The notes: generated by a model from the letters alone, not told the origin. Positions 1 to 7,677 are shown, numbered from the stretch's first letter. The stretch: DNA of 16,806 nt from Rhizobiales bacterium UBA697 (GCA_002298965.1 DBMN01000156.1:1-16806), one strand, 5' to 3'. Translations and numbers: made by a program.

Positions 1-1989
1 GCCATGCTCAAGAACCCGCGTCCGGGGATCGAGCCGGAACAGCCCGGCGTGCGCGGCCCGATCAAGCAGCTCGAGGCGCTGGCCAAGAAAGGCAACCTGA
101 TTGCCTACGTCGGCGACGTGGTCGGTACCGGCTCCTCGCGCAAGTCCGCGGCCAACTCGGTGCTGTGGTGGACCGGCGAAGACATCCCGTTCGTGCCGAA
201 CAAGCGCTTCGGCGGCGTGTGCCTGGGCGGCAAGATCGCCCCGATCTTCTACAACACGATGGAAGACGCCGGCGCGCTGCCGATCGAACTCGACGTCGGC
301 CAGATGGAGATGGGCGACGTCATCGAGCTGCGCCCCTACGAGGGCAAGGCGCTGAAGAACGGCGCGGTCATCGCCGAGTTCAAGGTGAAGTCCGACGTGA
401 TCTTCGACGAGGTGCGCGCCGGCGGCCGCATTCCGCTGATCATCGGCCGCGGCCTCACCGCCAAGGCGCGCGAGGCCCTCGGCCTGCCGGTCTCGACCCT
501 GTTCCGCCTGCCGGCGGTGCCGGCCGATTCGGGCAAGGGCTTCACCCTCGCCCAGAAGATGGTCGGCCGCGCCTGCGGTCTGCCCGAGGGCAAGGGCATC
601 CGTCCCGGCACCTATTGCGAGCCGAAGATGACCACCGTCGGGTCGCAGGACACCACCGGTCCGATGACCCGCGACGAGCTCAAGGACCTCGCCTGCCTCG
701 GCTTCTCGGCCGATCTGGTGATGCAGTCCTTCTGCCACACCGCGGCCTATCCGAAGCTGGTCGACGTGCAGACCCATCGCGAGCTGCCGACCTTCATCTC
801 CAACCGCGGCGGCATCGCGCTGCGTCCGGGTGACGGCGTCATCCACTCGTGGCTGAACCGTCTGCTGCTGCCCGACACCGTCGGCACCGGCGGCGACAGC
901 CACACCCGCTTCCCGATCGGCATCTCGTTCCCGGCCGGCTCCGGCCTCGTCGCCTTCGCGGCGGCGACCGGCGTCATGCCGCTCGACATGCCCGAGTCGG
1001 TGCTGGTCCGCTTCAAGGGCGAGATGCAGCCGGGCATCACCCTGCGCGACCTCGTCAACGCCATCCCGCTCGCCGCCATCAAGGCCGGCGACCTGACGGT
1101 GGAGAAGAAGGGCAAGAAGAACGTCTTCAACGGCCGCATCCTCGAGATCGAGGGTCTGCCGACCCTCAAGGTCGAACAGGCCTTCGAGCTCTCGGACGCC
1201 TCGGCCGAGCGCTCCGCCGCCGCCTGCTCGGTGCGTCTCTCCAAGGAGCCGATCATCGAGTACATGACCTCGAACATCGTGCTGATGAAGTGGATGATCG
1301 CGGAAGGCTATCAGGATCGCCGCAGCCTCGAGCGCCGCATCGCGGCGATGGAGGCCTGGATCGCCAACCCGGTTCTGCTCGAGCCCGATGCGAACGCCGA
1401 CTACGCCGCGGTCTACGAGATCGATCTCGCCACCATCAAGGAGCCGATCCTCGCCTGTCCGAACGATCCCGACGACGTCAAGACGCTGTCGGACGTCGCC
1501 GGCGACAAGATCGACGAGGTCTTCATCGGCTCGTGCATGACCAACATCGGCCACTTCCGTGCCGCCGGTAAGATCCTCGCCGGCAAGTCGGACATCCCGA
1601 CCCGCCTGTGGATCGCCCCGCCGACCAAGATGGACGCGATGATCCTGACCGAGGAGGGCTACTACGCCACCCTCGGCAAGTCGGGTGCGCGCATGGAGAT
1701 GCCGGGCTGCTCGCTGTGCATGGGCAACCAGGCGCAGATCCGCAAGGGCTCGACGGCGCTGTCGACCTCGACCCGCAACTTCCCCAACCGTCTGGGCATC
1801 GACACCCGCGTCTACCTCTCCTCGGCGGAACTCGCCGCGGTCGGCGCGCTGCTCGGCAAGATCCCGACGATGGAAGAGTACATGGCGGCCGTCGGCACGC
1901 TCGCCGGCAAGACCGCCGAGGTCTACCGCTACATGAACTTCGACCAGATCCCCGAATTCGTGGACGTGGCCGAGACGGTCAAGTCCTGA
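1..1989 (+). CDS. acnB: Aconitate hydratase B (5'-truncated by window edge)
   Basis: This is the bifunctional aconitase / 2-methylisocitrate dehydratase of the TCA cycle, a cytoplasmic [4Fe-4S] enzyme converting citrate to isocitrate. The reading frame is open from base 1, so the ATG at 4 is probably internal. About 660 residues are present against roughly 865 in E. coli AcnB, so the N-terminal HEAT-like domain lies mostly outside the window. The swivel domain comes first, with the family signature GTGSSRKSAANSVLWW and then NTMEDAGALPIE, which identifies the B type rather than AcnA. The three cluster cysteines are encoded at 1534-1536 (GSCMTN) and at 1708-1710 and 1717-1719 (PGCSLCMGN), with the same spacing as the E. 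coli ligands to within one residue. It ends at a TGA followed 30 bases later by a strong terminator, so it is the last gene of its transcript. To my knowledge many alphaproteobacteria rely on AcnA-type aconitase, so the B type is a useful taxonomic clue. Confidence 0.97.
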   Translation, partial: AMLKNPRPGIEPEQPGVRGPIKQLEALAKKGNLIAYVGDVVGTGSSRKSAANSVLWWTGEDIPFVPNKRFGGVCLGGKIAPIFYNTMEDAGALPIELDVGQMEMGDVIELRPYEGKALKNGAVIAEFKVKSDVIFDEVRAGGRIPLIIGRGLTAKAREALGLPVSTLFRLPAVPADSGKGFTLAQKMVGRACGLPEGKGIRPGTYCEPKMTTVGSQDTTGPMTRDELKDLACLGFSADLVMQSFCHTAAYPKLVDVQTHRELPTFISNRGGIALRPGDGVIHSWLNRLLLPDTVGTGGDSHTRFPIGISFPAGSGLVAFAAATGVMPLDMPESVLVRFKGEMQPGITLRDLVNAIPLAAIKAGDLTVEKKGKKNVFNGRILEIEGLPTLKVEQAFELSDASAERSAAACSVRLSKEPIIEYMTSNIVLMKWMIAEGYQDRRSLERRIAAMEAWIANPVLLEPDANADYAAVYEIDLATIKEPILACPNDPDDVKTLSDVAGDKIDEVFIGSCMTNIGHFRAAGKILAGKSDIPTRLWIAPPTKMDAMILTEEGYYATLGKSGARMEMPGCSLCMGNQAQIRKGSTALSTSTRNFPNRLGIDTRVYLSSAELAAVGALLGKIPTMEEYMAAVGTLAGKTAEVYRYMNFDQIPEFVDVAETVKS

Positions 1990-2019
1990 ACGGCCGAGAC
2001 CGCAGGGTGAGAAACGAGA

Positions 2020-2047
2020 CGAGCCGGGGGCGACCCCGGCTCGTTTT
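2020..2047 (+). terminator. Intrinsic terminator of acnB
   Basis: A perfect 10-bp stem (cgagccgggg at 2020-2029 with ccccggctcg at 2034-2043) closes a 4-base loop and is followed by TTTT at 2044-2047. It sits 30 bases after the acnB stop. This is the clearest intrinsic terminator in the window. Confidence 0.85.
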
Positions 2048-2162
2048 GCGTTCGGCGCGCGAGATTGCCCGGATCTGCGGCCCGTCGGCCCAGCCGTCCC
2101 CCTCGAACGGCGCCACGCAGACTGTGCCGATTAACGATCGCGCAACCTCGGCGCGTGATGCT

Positions 2163-2182
2163 CCCCTTTTTCGGGGGCCCCC
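2163..2182 (+). promoter_or_regulatory. G-rich ribosome binding site inside a palindrome
   Basis: The only Shine-Dalgarno-like stretch before the ATG at 2183 is the G5 run at 2173-2177. It forms the left half of the perfect palindrome gggggccccc (2173-2182), which abuts the start codon. It can also pair with the C4 run at 2163-2166 across a T-rich loop, which would hide the ribosome site. A weak or structurally controlled start is possible. This is read from the sequence only. Confidence 0.35.
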
Positions 2183-4162
2183 ATGAGCTTGTCGCCGTTT
2201 CCGGGTTATCGGACGCTCGTCGTCACCGGCATGGCGGCGGCGCTCGCGCTGACGCCGGTCGGCCAAGTCGCCTACATGGTCGCGCTCGTCACCTACATCG
2301 GCGTGCCGATCGGGATCCTGATCGCCCTGCTGCCTTCGATCTTCCTGATTCTCCTGGCGATCCGTCTGATCGTGGAGATCTGGCGGGCATTGCGCAGCCG
2401 CTGGATCGTGATGGCGCTGATCCCCGCGATCGCTCTCGCCGGCATGATGGACTTCTTCGTCTTCCGTGCCTGGCGCATTTCGGATTGGCTGGAAGGACGC
2501 GCCGCGGCACTGGCGGCCGGCGACAGGAACGATCTCGCCGCGCTCGCCCCCATCGGAACCTTGGCGGTGCTGCGCACGACGAGACAGGAGATGGAGACCG
2601 CGTGCGACGATCTGTGCCGGCGTCTTCTCCTGACGGGCGCGGTGACGCGCATCCTCGAACTGACGCCGGTTCCCGAGAAGCGGCGGCCGATCACGCAAGA
2701 GACGGCGTGGTCGCCGACCGAATGGCCGCCACTGCTGCCCACCGATACCCTGTCCGGCACACTCTGGCGCCTCGAACGCCGCGACGTCTGCTCCACGGCG
2801 GCCTTGGACGCGTCCCTGCGGTCTTCCGACACGGCGACCCCGCTGAAGGTGCCCGGGACCTCCGCGCGCTCTCTGAATTCCGCCGAACTGATGCGCCTGA
2901 GGGTCGCCGGCGGCGAGTGCCTCGTCGGCGAACCGGCGACGCTCGCCGCCGCCGATACCGTACTCGTCCACGGCACCATCCGCTCGGGTACCGGCGATTA
3001 CAGTGCCGGCTTCCGCGCCTGGACCGACACGCTGTCCGCGTGGCACCTCGCGCTCTGGCAACGCGACCGAGGCGTCCTGGTCGAGAAGTACCGCCAGACC
3101 AGCGCGAGGTGGCACCAACCGTTCGGCGTCATGGTGCCGACCTTCGTGCACGGCTACGGTTTGGCGGTCGCCAGCGGATGGGCCCGCACCACGAAAATGC
3201 TAAACAGGGTTCCGCGCGAAGACGATCCACCGGTCGGCACGTTCGTCAGCCGGGATCTGCACCTCGACGTCCTGCCGCGGCCGGGCGACCCCGCCGCACC
3301 GCCCGAGGTCGCGCTGCGCGCCGCCCAGGCCGAGGTGGTCGATCGCATCCTCGCGAAGAACACGGCGCCGTCGTCGCTCGAGATGGCGATGCTGAAAGAC
3401 TATCAGTCGCGGTTCGTCTTCGTTCGCCGCGGCATCGGAGAGCACGTCGCGCCCGACGACGTCCGGCGGGTGCTCGAGATCGTGGCGGCCGAGCGGATCG
3501 ATCTCCAGTCCGACGTGGGTCTGGCGGTGCACGAGGTGATTCGTGAGGACCCGACGACGGCACCGGCCCTCGCCTCGGCGTTGTGGGCACGGCTTTCGGC
3601 CCTGCCGGAACCGACGAACGCATCGGAACGTCTCCGCTGGAGCGGGCAGATCAACATGATCGCCGGTTCCCTGGACAGCCTCCCGGACGACGTTCTTCGC
3701 CTCTATCGGGCGCAGACGCTCGCCGTCATGCGAGATCGCGCGCGCAGACCCTTCGCCACGAACCTCCTGAGGCGGCTCGACGCCTTCGGACAGGACATTC
3801 TGCCGGACCTCCATGCGATGATGGACGACGCCGTCGCCCAGTACGCCGCGCGCGATGCCGCCGGGCCCCGCGACGAAGGTCCGATCCGCGTCTGGAACTC
3901 GGCCGCCTATGTCATCTGCCGTCTGGCACCACGGATGCCGCAGGCGCTCCCCGAGTGGCGGGCTCGTGTGACGAAGGCCATCGCCACGCGATTGCCCATA
4001 GATGGCGAGTACGTCGCCACCGCCATGGCGCGCATGGGCGCGAGCGACGACGAAATTCGCGTGACCTTCTCCGTCGATCCGCAGAACCGGATCGCGCTCG
4101 CGAACTTTGCCACCACCCTCGTGATCGCCCGACGTGACAACGCTTGCGGCAGGGGACCGTGA
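2183..4162 (+). CDS. Uncharacterised membrane-anchored protein, 659 aa
   Basis: I do not recognise the family. Three hydrophobic segments are visible at about residues 11-35, 38-66 and 74-94. A long soluble region of about 560 residues follows, with no further obvious membrane span. The soluble part opens with a Cys pair (Cys141 and Cys145, in ACDDLC) and has two more cysteines before residue 260 (in DVCST and GECLV), which could form disulfides if the domain is periplasmic. The second half is helix-rich, with Leu/Ala/Arg patterns resembling an alpha-helical repeat scaffold, but no repeat unit is clear enough to name. The reading frame is uninterrupted, with G/C-rich third positions, which supports a real gene. 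Codon choice looks somewhat less biased than in acnB or gabD. It lies alone between the acnB terminator and a 243-base gap before the next gene. No enzymatic motif was found, and topology is inferred from hydrophobicity. Confidence 0.85.
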   Translation: MSLSPFPGYRTLVVTGMAAALALTPVGQVAYMVALVTYIGVPIGILIALLPSIFLILLAIRLIVEIWRALRSRWIVMALIPAIALAGMMDFFVFRAWRISDWLEGRAAALAAGDRNDLAALAPIGTLAVLRTTRQEMETACDDLCRRLLLTGAVTRILELTPVPEKRRPITQETAWSPTEWPPLLPTDTLSGTLWRLERRDVCSTAALDASLRSSDTATPLKVPGTSARSLNSAELMRLRVAGGECLVGEPATLAAADTVLVHGTIRSGTGDYSAGFRAWTDTLSAWHLALWQRDRGVLVEKYRQTSARWHQPFGVMVPTFVHGYGLAVASGWARTTKMLNRVPREDDPPVGTFVSRDLHLDVLPRPGDPAAPPEVALRAAQAEVVDRILAKNTAPSSLEMAMLKDYQSRFVFVRRGIGEHVAPDDVRRVLEIVAAERIDLQSDVGLAVHEVIREDPTTAPALASALWARLSALPEPTNASERLRWSGQINMIAGSLDSLPDDVLRLYRAQTLAVMRDRARRPFATNLLRRLDAFGQDILPDLHAMMDDAVAQYAARDAAGPRDEGPIRVWNSAAYVICRLAPRMPQALPEWRARVTKAIATRLPIDGEYVATAMARMGASDDEIRVTFSVDPQNRIALANFATTLVIARRDNACGRGP

Positions 4163-4405
4163 GCAAAGCAGCGAGTGCGGATCTCACACCCTCCGGACCG
4201 GAGCCGCTTTCATCCCGCAGATCTCCTCTACATTCCAACGTCACTGATGCTACCCTTCAACCCCGTCAGTACCTTCGTCGTCGATGTCGCACAGTTCGCT
4301 CGTTGCGCGTTTAAGTGATTACACGTAGACGAGCGCGCTTCCCCCATCGTAACCTTCGCGAGACACGGGGTCGCGACGGCGCGGCCGGACGGGGAGGGGA
4401 AGGCG

Positions 4406-4789
4406 ATGATCCGGACTGAGATCGCTTCGGCACTGGCACTGGGCATCGCGCTCGCGGCGAGCGCTCCGGCGGCCCTGGCGCAGCCCGCGCCGGTCGGCGG
4501 GACGATGTGGAACGAGAGCGAGGCCGGCTGGCAGGGCACCTGGACCCGCCTCGGCCGGACGAAGGACTGGAACGCGGTCTGGACCAAGGGCGGCAAGGTC
4601 GTGCGCGCCAATCTGGTCATCACCATCCGGGGCAACGACGTCCAGATCGACCGCCGCGACTTCGAGGGTTCCGGTGCCGGCAGGGGCTGCACCTACAACG
4701 GCAAGATCAGCGGCCGCATCGTCTCCGGCACCTACGGCTGCGACTGGGCGCCGAACCCGATGAAATGGAGCGCGACGATCGTCCAGTGA
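4406..4789 (+). CDS. Small secreted protein of unknown function, 127 aa
   Basis: A Sec signal peptide is evident: a short charged start (MIRTE), a hydrophobic stretch at residues 7-24, and an A-L-A cleavage site before Gln26. The mature protein of about 100 residues is rich in Trp, Gly and beta-forming residues. Its rhythm (GWQGTW, NAVWTKGG, ANLVITIRGNDV, CTYNGKISG, VSGTYGC) suggests a small beta-barrel or sandwich. The two mature cysteines, Cys95 and Cys112, could make one disulfide. The start is well supported by a purine-rich ribosome site (ggggagggga at 4391-4400) five bases before the ATG. The 243 bases upstream (4163-4405) contain no gene that I can support and presumably hold its promoter. 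It converges on the pilin cluster, with only 16 bases between the two stop codons. No family name can be given with confidence; a periplasmic location is the inference. Confidence 0.85.
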   Translation: MIRTEIASALALGIALAASAPAALAQPAPVGGTMWNESEAGWQGTWTRLGRTKDWNAVWTKGGKVVRANLVITIRGNDVQIDRRDFEGSGAGRGCTYNGKISGRIVSGTYGCDWAPNPMKWSATIVQ

Positions 4790-4805
4790 CGCGGGCGCGC
4801 CGCCG

Positions 4806-5213
4806 TCAGTTGTTCGGGTAGGACGCCTCGATCGAGAGCGTGATCGGCACGGCGAGGATCGTCGTGTCCAAGGCGATGGCGACCTTGGTGAAGAGGCCGC
4901 CGGCGACGCTGACCGAACGCTGGACCGTGATGTTCGAGGCAGCGAGTTCCGACACGCCGGACGCGCTCGCCTGGGCGAGGGCGAAACACACGCCGGCATC
5001 CGACGACCCGCAGCCCGAGGTGATCGTGCTGCAGGAATTCGAGCCGATCGCCACGCAGCGCGCCGTCGTCCTGGCGATCCCCTGGATCGCGTTCCACTTC
5101 CAGAAGACGATACCGGCGTCGAGCGAACCGATGGCCAGAACGAGGAGGACCGGCGCGATCAGAGAGAACTCGACCGCCGCAGCCCCGTCGTCGCGTCGAA
5201 ACAGCTTCTTCAT
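4806..5213 (-). CDS. TadE-like minor pilin (last gene of Tad-type cluster)
   Basis: A 135-residue protein with the TadE/TadF prepilin-like N-terminus: a basic leader (MKKLFRRDDG), then GAAAVEFSLIAPVLL with Glu15 five residues after Gly10, and a single hydrophobic helix to about residue 37. The remainder is a small secreted domain with four cysteines (53, 61, 68, 76) in a tight cluster and a Ser/Thr/Val-rich beta tail. TadE-type proteins are minor pseudopilins of the Flp/Tad type IVc pilus, anchored in the inner membrane before assembly. The start at 5213 overlaps the stop of the preceding gene by four bases (ATGA), which indicates translational coupling and fixes the start. An upstream extension of the frame exists but carries no such signature. 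No Flp major pilin, CpaF/TadA ATPase or secretin gene is in the window. Confidence 0.88.
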   Translation of the reverse strand: MKKLFRRDDGAAAVEFSLIAPVLLVLAIGSLDAGIVFWKWNAIQGIARTTARCVAIGSNSCSTITSGCGSSDAGVCFALAQASASGVSELAASNITVQRSVSVAGGLFTKVAIALDTTILAVPITLSIEASYPNN

Positions 5214-5743
5214 TGCACCCGCACGATGATCGTCTCCTGGAGCGGAAACACCGAACTGACGATGGGATCCGTCGGGAATATGTTCGTCAGAGTCGTCGAG
5301 ACGGTCAACGTCACGTACTGACCGCCGTAGAGGTTCGACGCGCAGGACGACGACGACGACGACACCTGCGTCCAGCTCGGCGGCGATCCCGAGACGCAGT
5401 AGTACTTCCCCGCTCCCGAGCCGTCGGTGGTGTTGTTGATCTTGACGGTCACGGTCGGCGCCGGGCTCAAGCCGGAGACCGTCGTCACCACCGAGGTGAC
5501 CGAGGTCGCGAAGGCGGAGAAGTTGGACGACGTCAGGGACGCACCGTTCTTCTGGATGTATTGCGCGCCGGCTGCGGCGGCCGAGATCAGGCGGAGCTGG
5601 GTGTTGAAGGCGAAGCCGAAATCGACGACCAGCATCAGGATCAGAGACACGACGGGCGCGAGCAGCGCGAACTCGACGGCGGCGATCCCCCGTTCCGAAC
5701 GCCACAGATCGGAACGCGCTGCCCGGCGCGGTGCGGATCTCAT
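5210..5743 (-). CDS. TadE-like minor pilin (middle gene of Tad-type cluster)
   Basis: This encodes 177 residues from the ATG at 5743, which overlaps the stop of the upstream gene in an ATGA. An ATG 57 bases further upstream is possible but lies inside that gene and adds sequence unlike the family. A basic leader is followed by RGIAAVEFALLAPVVSLIL, the TadE-like motif with Gly19 and Glu24, and a hydrophobic helix to about residue 46. The exported part has AAAAGAQYIQKNG, a Ser/Thr-rich linker, a short poly-Ser run (VSSSSSS) and two cysteines, Cys129 or thereabouts (YYCVSG) and the one after the Ser run. It ends in beta-rich sequence (YVTLTVSTTLTNIFP). The role is by family: a minor pilus subunit that would be assembled with its two neighbours, probably as a complex at the pilus tip or base. 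Confidence in the domain is high, and in the specific role moderate. Confidence 0.88.
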   Translation of the reverse strand: MRSAPRRAARSDLWRSERGIAAVEFALLAPVVSLILMLVVDFGFAFNTQLRLISAAAAGAQYIQKNGASLTSSNFSAFATSVTSVVTTVSGLSPAPTVTVKINNTTDGSGAGKYYCVSGSPPSWTQVSSSSSSCASNLYGGQYVTLTVSTTLTNIFPTDPIVSSVFPLQETIIVRVQ

Positions 5744-7641
5744 TGGATGAGCACCCCCGACGAGGACGATGTCGCCGTCGACCCCGCGAAGCCGCGGCAC
5801 GGCGCGACGGAGAGGTTGGTGCTCTGATAGATGTCGACGACGCCGCCGACGATCTGGAAACAGCCGCTCGACGGCACCGTGACCGTCTGGCTGTTGTAGA
5901 TCGACACGTTGGAGATCGGCACGTAGATCATCCCCGACAGCGTGTCGGACACCGATCCCGACTGGTAGAGATTGAACGTCCCGCCCCAGATGGCGAAGAG
6001 CACGTCGCGGTAGCCGCGCGTGGGCGAGGACGCGGTCGGCGCGATCGCGCTGAACGTGCCGCTCCCCAGGAGACTGACGGTTCCGCCGTAGAGCGCGAAG
6101 GTCGTCCCGGTCGCGGTGAAGGCCTTCGACGTGAGCCAGAACGACCCGCCGTACATGTAGACCGTGCCGCTGCCGGTCGAGGCCGAGCCGCCGTTGCCGA
6201 AGGTCAGCGCATTGCCGTTGGCGGTGATCGAGCCGCCGTAGAACCAGACGTCGCCGACGCCGAAGGTCGTGCTCGAACCGGAGTTCAGGATGAGGGAGCC
6301 GCCCTGGAAATAGTAGGGGCCGTCACCGAATGTAATCGCGCCGTTGTTGTAGATGGTTCCGCCGTAGAAATAGAATGGCCCGGTTCCGAAGGTCAAATTC
6401 GCCGTCGACGAATTGTTGTAGATGCTGCCGCCCCAGAGATAGAACGAGCCGTTGCCGAAGGTCATGGTCGATCCGGCGTTGTTGTAGATCGACCCGTAGT
6501 TGAAATAGTAGGTGGCGTTGCCGAAGGAGACCGACGCGTTGCCGTTGTTGAACAGGCTGCCCTTGAAGACGAAGGTGACCTTGGCGCCGGCGGCGACGTT
6601 GAACGCGGCGCTGCCGCCGGAGTTGACGGTGATCGACCCGCCGACGACGTAGCACCCCGAACCGAAGGTCAGGGTGTTGGCGCCGTTGAAGATGAAGCTG
6701 CCCGAGATCGTCGTGGGCGAGGTGCAGTTCGGATCGGCGCTGCCGGTGCCGGGGAAGGTCAGGGTCGACCCGGTCGACTGGATCGTTCCGTAGAGCGTCG
6801 ACTGCGGCAGGGTGGCCGAGGTGTTGGTGTAGGTCTTGTCGCCGCCCCACCAGACGGTGGGGTTCACCGGCGGCAGCAGCCCGAAGCTCCAGCCGAGCAT
6901 CATGCCGAGCAGCTTGCTCTTGAGGGTGGAGAGGCGCGTGTCGCTGGCATAGATGTCGGAGATCGACGCGCCGAAGGTGAACGAGCCGAGCGAGGGCGTC
7001 ACCGCCGCGGTCGAACAGATGTAGAGCGCCTCGAAGAGCTGGATGTAGCCGACCTTCACCGCGGAGACGTCGATCTTCGCGGTGCCGCAGGCATAGAGAT
7101 AGGTCTTCGCCTTGACCGTACAGGTCGAGCCCTTCACGACCGCGTAGTTGTAGATGTTGACGGGGCCGACCAGCGACGTGACGCAGTCGCCGCCGCCGGC
7201 GACCGATGTCCAGGACGTCGTCTCGGTCCCGATCGACGTGTTGGTCGAGAGCAGGCCCAAGCCGAACGGGACGTCCTTGTCGATGACGGTCTGCAAGGCC
7301 GTGCTGCCGTCGCCGCGCGGGGAGTTGCCGGCCGTGACGGTGATCGTCGCCGAGCCGAAACCGTTGATCTCGGCGACGTTCTTGGCCGTCGCCACGGCCG
7401 TTGCGGTGGCGGCGCCGTTGGAGATGGCGGACGTGGTGTTCGACGCCGCCAGATTGGCCGCGTCGGCGATCACCTGGGCGCGCTGCTTGGTCACGTAGAC
7501 GAGGGAGAGGTCGATCGTGAACGAGGCGACCAGCAGCATCGCGGAGATGAAGGCCGCCGTCATGATCGCGACGCCTCCCTCGCTCGAGCGGACGAGGTGC
7601 CGGACGAGACGCATCAAACGTGATCCGCGAGCGATCACCAT
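5740..7641 (-). CDS. TadG-like pilus protein with a long beta-solenoid-like repeat domain
   Basis: The protein is about 633 residues. The N-terminus is the Tad/TadG type: a basic leader, then EGGVAIMTAAFISAMLLVAS and DLSLVYVTKQRAQ followed by ADAANLAAS. That is one membrane helix plus the conserved region after it. A spacer of about 260 residues follows. Residues 314-608 or so then carry about twelve imperfect repeats of 20-23 residues, described in a separate entry. No von Willebrand A domain, common in other TadG proteins, was seen. The start is chosen at 7641 because gcggggaa lies seven bases upstream. An ATG at 7677 (12 residues longer) lacks a good ribosome site, and one at 7614 is also possible. 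It is the first gene of a three-gene unit with ATGA overlaps. By analogy with TadG it would be a minor pilin or pilus-tip/adhesin component; the adhesin idea is inference. Confidence 0.85.
   Translation of the reverse strand: MVIARGSRLMRLVRHLVRSSEGGVAIMTAAFISAMLLVASFTIDLSLVYVTKQRAQVIADAANLAASNTTSAISNGAATATAVATAKNVAEINGFGSATITVTAGNSPRGDGSTALQTVIDKDVPFGLGLLSTNTSIGTETTSWTSVAGGGDCVTSLVGPVNIYNYAVVKGSTCTVKAKTYLYACGTAKIDVSAVKVGYIQLFEALYICSTAAVTPSLGSFTFGASISDIYASDTRLSTLKSKLLGMMLGWSFGLLPPVNPTVWWGGDKTYTNTSATLPQSTLYGTIQSTGSTLTFPGTGSADPNCTSPTTISGSFIFNGANTLTFGSGCYVVGGSITVNSGGSAAFNVAAGAKVTFVFKGSLFNNGNASVSFGNATYYFNYGSIYNNAGSTMTFGNGSFYLWGGSIYNNSSTANLTFGTGPFYFYGGTIYNNGAITFGDGPYYFQGGSLILNSGSSTTFGVGDVWFYGGSITANGNALTFGNGGSASTGSGTVYMYGGSFWLTSKAFTATGTTFALYGGTVSLLGSGTFSAIAPTASSPTRGYRDVLFAIWGGTFNLYQSGSVSDTLSGMIYVPISNVSIYNSQTVTVPSSGCFQIVGGVVDIYQSTNLSVAPCRGFAGSTATSSSSGVLIQ
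5820..6702 (-). repeat. About twelve 20-23-residue repeats (beta-solenoid-like)
   Basis: Each unit starts with a Ser/Thr-Ile-Tyr/hydrophobic strand, then NN or NSG, then a second strand ending in TFG, then a third with alternating aromatics (YYF, FYFYGG, VWFYGG), and closes with GG. Examples are SIYNNAGSTMTFGNGSFYLW and TIYNNGAITFGDGPYYFQGG. The central four units are also similar at DNA level: copies of gttgttgtagat (plus strand) fall at 6343, 6412 and 6478, and a related copy at 6544, so the spacing is 66-69 bases. The outer units are more diverged, and two are lengthened by insertions. The regular period, the stacked Asn positions and the lack of charged residues fit a parallel beta-helix. 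The fold is inferred, not shown. Confidence 0.8.
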
Positions 7642-7648
7642 CGGAACA

Positions 7649-7656
7649 TTCCCCGC
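7649..7656 (-). promoter_or_regulatory. Ribosome binding site of the TadG-like gene
   Basis: On the reverse strand this reads gcggggaa, seven bases before the ATG at 7641-7639. It is the best Shine-Dalgarno candidate near the three possible ATG starts (7677, 7641, 7614) and is the reason 7641 is preferred. Confidence 0.5.
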
Positions 7657-7677
7657 TTCCGAACTGCCAATCGTCAT

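Noticed and set aside
5340..5365. Short GAC-repeat run (gacgacgacgac) as a microsatellite of interest
   Set aside because: It encodes the poly-Ser run of the middle TadE-like protein, and only a few units are present.
5731..7623. A 630-codon open frame on the forward strand, antisense to the TadG-like gene
   Set aside because: Its product is almost all Arg, Gly, Ala, Val, Asp and Glu with no domain, as expected from reading a G/C-rich gene backwards. The reverse strand has a membrane anchor and regular repeats, so it is the real coding strand.
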